Origin: Heterohyrax brucei | Taxonomy: Eukaryota; Chordata; Mammalia; Hyracoidea; Procaviidae | Reading direction: 5' to 3' | Length of the DNA stretch: 64,000 bases | NCBI GenBank assembly: GCA_028571685.1 | Contig: CM053143.1 | Coordinates: 50,089,208 to 50,153,207, forward strand | In this document: positions 62,501 to 64,000 of the stretch, piece by piece | Layout: each line of letters begins with the position of its first letter | How positions within the stretch are numbered: the stretch's first letter is position 1 | The notes under the pieces: model-generated | Databases searched by the model: none | Told to the model about the DNA's origin: nothing | The model's input: the letters and a program-made list of their open reading frames with translations, nothing else | Program-made: the position numbers and the translations under genes

Positions 62501-62636
62501 TACCAGGGCTCACTGGCACCTGGACCCCCTTCTCCCACTCCTGCCTCCAGGGATCTGCCAACACATAGTACTCATCCGGGTTCAGCTGGTAGGAGTCATG
62601 CAACTTCATAGCGGTGATCAGGTCTGTCCTAAACAC
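37624..62636 (-). CDS. JADE1: JADE1 (PHF17) gene, eight of its coding exons; N-terminal exon(s) outside the window
   Basis: JADE1 is a nuclear PHD-finger scaffold that joins KAT7/HBO1, ING4/5 and MEAF6 into a histone H4/H3 acetyltransferase complex. It is also linked to VHL and to cilia/centrosome biology. Eight minus-strand exons (158, 188, 212, 168, 117, 522, 118 and 911 nt) have consistent splice phases and join into 797 codons plus a stop. With the 46 missing N-terminal residues known from human, the total is 843, against 842 in human; the extra residue is one Ser in the PSSS run of the last exon. Domains in order: N-terminal enhancer-of-polycomb-like region, PHD1 (about 203-253), C2HC zinc knuckle (about 255-289), PHD2 (about 313-369), basic/helical middle, Ser/Lys-rich tail. 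No frame break is seen. Confidence 0.96.
38883..39035 (+). mobile_element. AfroSINE, sense (antisense to JADE1)
   Basis: It is full length, from GGAGCTCTGGTGGCACAGTG to CTCAATAGCAATGGGTTT. Confidence 0.94.
39036..40588. other. JADE1 intron, nothing recognised
   Basis: No known repeat and no further exon was seen; short open frames only. Confidence 0.45.
40589..40652. repeat. Minisatellite: four 16-bp units
   Basis: The unit reads TCGGCACCCAGCAGCC with one to three changes per copy. Confidence 0.93.
40653..41117. other. JADE1 intron, nothing recognised
   Basis: A/T-rich, with an A-tract near 40790. Confidence 0.45.
41118..41312 (-). mobile_element. AfroSINE, antisense on plus strand (sense to JADE1)
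   Basis: It includes the A-tract at 41120-41131 and a small extra segment (AGCACACTAAAGC) before the head. It ends ACACCACCAGGATTTC. Confidence 0.92.
41825..41950 (+). mobile_element. MIR-like fragment
   Basis: The segment reads ATTTGAGCC..CAGCAG, then CTCCGTTTTACATAACAGGAAACTGACACTC, then GACTTGTGTTTGGCCC, as in the MIR core. Confidence 0.6.
42172..42289 (-). CDS. JADE1: JADE1 coding exon, residues ~502-541
   Basis: The exon is 118 nt between an ACATTTTAG acceptor and a GTATGC donor. It encodes [19 protein letters not shown] through [11 protein letters not shown] plus the first base of a Gly codon. This basic, helical segment is present only in the long isoform (JADE1L), because JADE1S stops before it. 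Confidence 0.95.
42290..43349. other. JADE1 intron, nothing recognised
   Basis: A 95-codon plus-strand open frame (42516-42803) has no resemblance to a family. Confidence 0.4.
43350..43556 (-). mobile_element. Older AfroSINE variant, antisense
   Basis: This is the long variant with a GGAAGCAGACTGCCACTTCT middle, ending TTAACCACTCTTCCACTTG. Confidence 0.85.
43588..43792 (-). mobile_element. Older AfroSINE variant, antisense
   Basis: It is a second long-variant copy about 30 bp after the first, in the same direction and more diverged. Confidence 0.75.
43793..45129. other. JADE1 intron, nothing recognised
   Basis: It is unique-looking sequence with an A14 tract at 44816-44828. Confidence 0.45.
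45130..45260 (+). mobile_element. MER5A-like fragment
   Basis: It has AGAATCACCTGGGGATCTTG and GAAATGCAAATTCTCAG, with a 38-bp internal repeat of the latter word. Confidence 0.6.
45380..45585 (+). mobile_element. MER5A-like hAT relic
   Basis: It runs from ACTCAGTGGTCCCCAAACTTG through AAAACACAGATTGCTGG and GAACTTGCATTTCTACTAAG to GTAATGCTGACGCTGC. Confidence 0.8.
45586..46454. other. JADE1 intron, nothing recognised
   Basis: No known repeat was seen. Confidence 0.45.
46455..46472. repeat. (CA)9 microsatellite
   Basis: It is a pure CA dinucleotide run. Confidence 0.97.
46634..46639 (-). terminator. JADE1: Candidate polyadenylation signal for JADE1S
   Basis: This is an AATAAA on the minus strand about 1.66 kb beyond the JADE1S stop. 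A GT-rich stretch (TGCTTGTGGTGTAC) follows about 15 bases downstream, the usual arrangement for cleavage. The interval 46640-48294 has no recognisable interspersed repeat, as expected for a 3'UTR. Assignment to JADE1S is inference. Confidence 0.4.
46640..48294 (-). other. JADE1: Possible JADE1S 3'UTR / retained intron
   Basis: It is repeat-poor sequence between the JADE1S stop and the candidate polyadenylation signal at 46634. It contains an imperfect CA/CAGA repeat at 47610-47641. In the long isoform this is intron. Confidence 0.4.
48295..48321 (-). CDS. JADE1: JADE1S-specific C-terminal tail (donor read-through)
   Basis: Reading past the 48322/48321 exon border adds VMIDTDTL and a TAG stop. 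The resulting protein is 46+455+8 = 509 residues, the known length of the human short isoform JADE1S, whose ending I recall as the same. The frame across this otherwise intronic stretch supports intron retention with early polyadenylation. JADE1S lacks the C-terminal tail. Confidence 0.75.
   Translation of the reverse strand, partial: VMIDTDTL
48322..48843 (-). CDS. JADE1: JADE1 coding exon, residues ~328-501, rest of PHD2 and middle region
   Basis: The exon is 522 nt, 174 codons in phase 0, between a GTCCTTGCCAG acceptor and a GTAATG donor. It encodes [20 protein letters not shown] and SYCPKH, which finish PHD2. A variable linker follows (differences from human around [19 protein letters not shown]), then a conserved helical block from [16 protein letters not shown] to [15 protein letters not shown]. 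It is GC-rich. The exon is also the last one of the short isoform JADE1S if the donor is not used. Confidence 0.96.
48844..49716. other. JADE1 intron, nothing recognised
   Basis: No known repeat was seen. Confidence 0.45.
49717..49776. repeat. Minisatellite: four 15-bp units
   Basis: The unit reads GCAGGCCAGAGGCCC. It keeps frame in both strands, which lengthens two meaningless open frames. Confidence 0.93.
49777..50815. other. JADE1 intron, nothing recognised
   Basis: No known repeat was seen. Confidence 0.45.
50816..50857. repeat. Short tandem: 2.6 copies of a 16-bp unit
   Basis: The unit CATGAACGTGTGCACA is perfect in the first two copies. Confidence 0.95.
50858..52306. other. JADE1 intron, nothing recognised
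   Basis: No SINE or L1 piece was seen. The exon at 52307 follows. Confidence 0.45.
52307..52423 (-). CDS. JADE1: JADE1 coding exon, residues ~289-327, start of PHD2
   Basis: The exon is 117 nt, 39 codons in phase 0, between a GGTGTCTAG acceptor and a GTAATT donor. It encodes [20 protein letters not shown], then [18 protein letters not shown], which brings the first cysteine pair (CSLC) of the atypical second PHD finger. A 164-codon open frame on the opposite strand here is a shadow of this exon and its flanks. Confidence 0.96.
52424..53654. other. JADE1 intron, nothing recognised
   Basis: It is unique-looking sequence. Confidence 0.45.
53655..53822 (-). CDS. JADE1: JADE1 coding exon, residues ~233-288, end of PHD1 and C2HC knuckle
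   Basis: The exon is 168 nt, 56 codons in phase 0, between a GATGTCACAG acceptor and a GTAGGT donor. It supplies the last PHD1 ligands (ACYG, WLCRTC). It then carries the pre-PHD C2HC knuckle that links PHD1 to PHD2 ([13 protein letters not shown] ... WVHVSC). The sequence matches human at every position I can recall. Confidence 0.96.
54000..54226 (+). mobile_element. Older AfroSINE variant, sense
   Basis: It has a degraded head, GGCCGGTGGTTCAAATCTACC, the long-variant middle GAAGAAAGGCCTGGCAATCT and the tail AGAGTCACAATCAACTCAAC. Confidence 0.82.
54227..55299. other. JADE1 intron, nothing recognised
   Basis: It is unique-looking sequence. Confidence 0.45.
55300..55455 (+). mobile_element. 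AfroSINE, sense
   Basis: It runs from ACCCTGGTAGCACAGTAGTT to GTCAGCACTGACTCAGTGGG. Confidence 0.9.
55456..56498. other. JADE1 intron, nothing recognised
   Basis: It is unique-looking sequence. Confidence 0.45.
56499..56710 (-). CDS. JADE1: JADE1 coding exon, residues ~162-232, first half of PHD1
   Basis: The exon is 212 nt between a TTCCCTCAG acceptor and a GTATAG donor. It begins with two bases completing Gly162, then [16 protein letters not shown], an acidic linker, and the first zinc ligands of PHD1: CDVC, then FCDKC and the His of CVHQ. The PHD1 finger, which binds the histone H3 tail in this family, is split here. Its remaining cysteines are in the next exon. Confidence 0.96.
56770..56812 (-). 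mobile_element. AfroSINE tail fragment, antisense
   Basis: It is only the 3' end (GCTGCCAAGTCAGCTCCAAC), about 60 bp from the JADE1 exon at 56710. Confidence 0.6.
56813..57924. other. JADE1 intron, mostly unassigned
   Basis: A SINE-tail-like scrap (CCGACTCGACGGCACTTGGT) lies at 57809-57828. Nothing else was recognised. Confidence 0.4.
57925..58086 (-). mobile_element. AfroSINE, antisense
   Basis: It runs from CCAGTGCCTTAAGTTGATTC to ACTGCGACACCAGCATTTC. Confidence 0.92.
58087..58671. other. JADE1 intron, possible L2/MIR scraps near 58530-58670
   Basis: Short segments such as AAGCATCTACTAGGTGGCAG and AGTATTTGCTATGTACCAG resemble ancient LINE2/MIR ends. Confidence 0.4.
58672..58836 (+). mobile_element. 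AfroSINE, sense, long variant, head missing
   Basis: It begins inside the head (CTAATCAAAAGGTCAGCAGG), has the CGTCTGCTTCC middle and ends GTGAGTCGGCATCAAGGTGA. Confidence 0.85.
58837..59035 (+). mobile_element. AfroSINE, sense, long variant
   Basis: It is directly joined to the previous copy, from GAGTCCCTGACAGTGTCAGT to AAGCTGGAACCTACTTGAGG. Confidence 0.82.
59036..59892. other. JADE1 intron, nothing recognised
   Basis: It is unique-looking sequence. Confidence 0.45.
59893..60012 (+). mobile_element. AfroSINE fragment, sense, long variant
   Basis: It keeps AAGAAAGGCCGAGGGACCTG and GGTTACAGCCAAGTGAACCC. It lies about 85 bp from the JADE1 exon at 60097. Confidence 0.7.
60097..60284 (-). 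CDS. JADE1: JADE1 coding exon, residues ~99-162
   Basis: The exon is 188 nt between a GTGAAGTAG acceptor and a GTGAGA donor. It encodes [16 protein letters not shown] through NEEFKEM, with a split codon at each end. It belongs to the EPL1-like region before the first PHD finger, which in JADE proteins helps assemble the HBO1 complex. The only difference from human noticed is SSDSEPPE for SSGSEPPE. Confidence 0.95.
60285..62478. other. JADE1 intron, nothing recognised
   Basis: It is SINE-free, unique-looking sequence. Confidence 0.45.
62479..62636 (-). CDS. JADE1: JADE1 coding exon, residues ~47-99
   Basis: The exon is 158 nt, read on the minus strand between a CTCTCCCTTTCCAG acceptor and a GTAGAC donor. 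It begins [12 protein letters not shown] and ends QPVAR, the last Arg codon being split 2+1 with the next exon. This is the N-terminal part conserved across JADE1/2/3, and the most upstream exon visible. No sequence matching the Ser/Asp-rich first 46 residues was found between it and the window end. Confidence 0.94.
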
Positions 62637-64000
62637 CTGGAAAGGGAGAGAAAGGGATACTGACATTTGATATTTGCATTTTCATGCAGAGCACTGGCAG
62701 CTGCAGGGTGACCATGGAGCTGCCGGGTAACAAGGTCACTGTATTGACATCAAACACATCTGACCTATTACAGGAGAACTTGGCCTGACATGACTTCTGC
62801 CTCACTCAGGCTTGGGGGCTGCAGCAACAGACCATGGCCCTGTCATGCCCTCAGTCAAAAAGGCAACACAGTGTCTACCACAAACAACACCAACAACAGC
62901 TACAATGACAAAATCCACCTAGAGTCCTTGGAAAAATTCCTAAAAATTCTCAAGTCACCAGGAGGGCTGCTGAAAATAGAAACCTGAAAAGCTTCAGACT
63001 GAGACATTTCACTCAAGGGTGTTCTTTTGGTAAATGTTTAGAAATAAAACTCCACCAATAACAATTCCAAGCCAGAACCTTCTATGACCACCAGCACCTC
63101 ATCTTCTATATTCTGCTCATTTCAGCACTTACGCAAACTTCTATCAACCATCTCCCGCCTTCCGGGGCATAGGAACGGATAACAAAGTGCTGGTGAGGTC
63201 AGGATCCCAGATGGCTAGCACCAGGCAGAAGTACTGCCTCGAAAAAGCTGGAAACGCAGTAAGGACTGTGGGCTGGAGTCTGAGAACAGGCCTGCAAATA
63301 ATGCCTCATTTACACACCTTCACCTGGCATAACTTCTACACAGGAAGCGGTATTTGTGGGGAAAGGAGACAGTGAGAAAGGAAAAGAAAGTCAGCCACTA
63401 GCCTCTCTCCATCCTGGCAAAATCAAACAGATTCACAACACTCAAATCGTACCCCTCTGCCAAGAAAGCTACTCAATTTTCCATCCAAGACCAAAAGAAG
63501 AAAACCACAGGAAAGGCAGCCCTCCCTGGGTCAGTCCCTCCGCAGGCTCACCAGACTGTGGCACCCACAGAAAACACGGCCCAAACCTGGAGAGACACAG
63601 ACAAACACAGGCCCGTCCTCAGCATGGCTGTGCAGCCGGCTCCCTCTCCAGCCTGTCCTCAGCCTACTCATGTCTGAGGCTTGCATTAAGAAACTCCGAC
63701 ACTGGCACTCGCGCCAGCCAAAAGTTGTGTTTGGCACAGAGCGAGCCTGCATCTGGTAAGCTACCCTTTCTATTTACACAAGTCACAATGCTGACCTCTC
63801 TCTTCTCAGGACAGGGAGTTCTTTCTTGTGTTGCTAAGCACAGTTCACATTATATGCCTGCTAATAGGTCCATATCTGTTTGTCCTGGTGGCTTTTCAGG
63901 GCAGTGATCACTTTAATAAACTTCACCATAATAAAGTCTGAGACAGTGTCTGAATAAAAAGGCTGTTTTCTCCAGCTTGCCATTTCTATGCCACTCCACA
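62637..64000. other. JADE1 intron to the window end
   Basis: No match to the first JADE1 residues was seen. A 183-codon plus-strand open frame (63356-63907) is the longest one not explained by an exon or repeat, but it has low-information Ser/Gln-rich content and no gene signals. Confidence 0.45.

Noticed and set aside
63356-63907. 183-codon plus-strand frame as a novel gene
   Set aside because: It has no family resemblance, no promoter, splice or polyadenylation context, and low-information content. It lies in a JADE1 intron and chance frames of this size occur in moderately GC-rich DNA.
1-64000. tRNA genes from the tRNA-like SINE heads
   Set aside because: All tRNA-like matches are the diverged 5' ends of AfroSINEs or MIRs, followed by SINE bodies.
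62637-64000. First JADE1 coding exon near the window end
   Set aside because: A by-eye search of the minus strand for the Ser/Asp-rich N-terminal sequence found nothing; the exon should lie beyond 64000.

Overview
The window is mammalian nuclear DNA, almost certainly from an afrotherian and most likely an elephant or close relative. The evidence is about thirty copies of the tRNA-derived AfroSINE on both strands, plus L1 copies of a matching lineage. Coding exons sit in long introns with GT..AG borders. They translate to two human-like proteins from the 4q28 region: the last three coding exons of SCLT1 (plus strand, 8394-15499) and eight coding exons of JADE1/PHF17 (minus strand, 62636-37624). 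The two genes converge tail to tail, with about 19 kb between their 3' ends.

Left part (1-15.7 kb): a dense nest of L1 pieces, a ~335-bp tandem array and a ~330-bp inverted duplication, then the 3' end of SCLT1, a centriolar distal-appendage protein needed for ciliogenesis. The SCLT1 introns hold AfroSINEs, hAT relics and MIRs. They also hold an L1 insertion that carries a copied piece of the neighbouring intron, and a 103-bp palindrome.

Middle (15.7-34.7 kb): intergenic. A nearly complete but inactive plus-strand L1 (about 21343-28446) has a repeated 5'UTR block, ORF1 and ORF2 pseudogenes, an unusually long inter-ORF spacer and two G-quadruplex tracts in its 3'UTR. AfroSINEs, MIRs and an old mariner remnant fill the rest.

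Right part (34.7-64 kb): JADE1, a PHD-finger scaffold of the HBO1 (KAT7) histone acetyltransferase complex. Codons 47-843 (by human-like numbering) are present without a break. The first coding exon(s), about 46 residues, lie beyond the window. The exon structure also supports the short isoform JADE1S: read-through at the 48322 donor adds eight residues and a stop, giving exactly 509 residues. The 3'UTR is about 2.9 kb and free of recognisable SINEs.

No prokaryotic operon, CRISPR array, phage or tRNA/rRNA gene was seen. The most interesting items are structural: the filler-bearing L1, two L1 3' ends inside one target-site duplication, the inverted duplication with a shared junction, the intronic palindrome and the L1 inter-ORF region. 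All coordinates were read by eye. Exon borders should be exact; repeat borders are good to roughly 5-30 bp.
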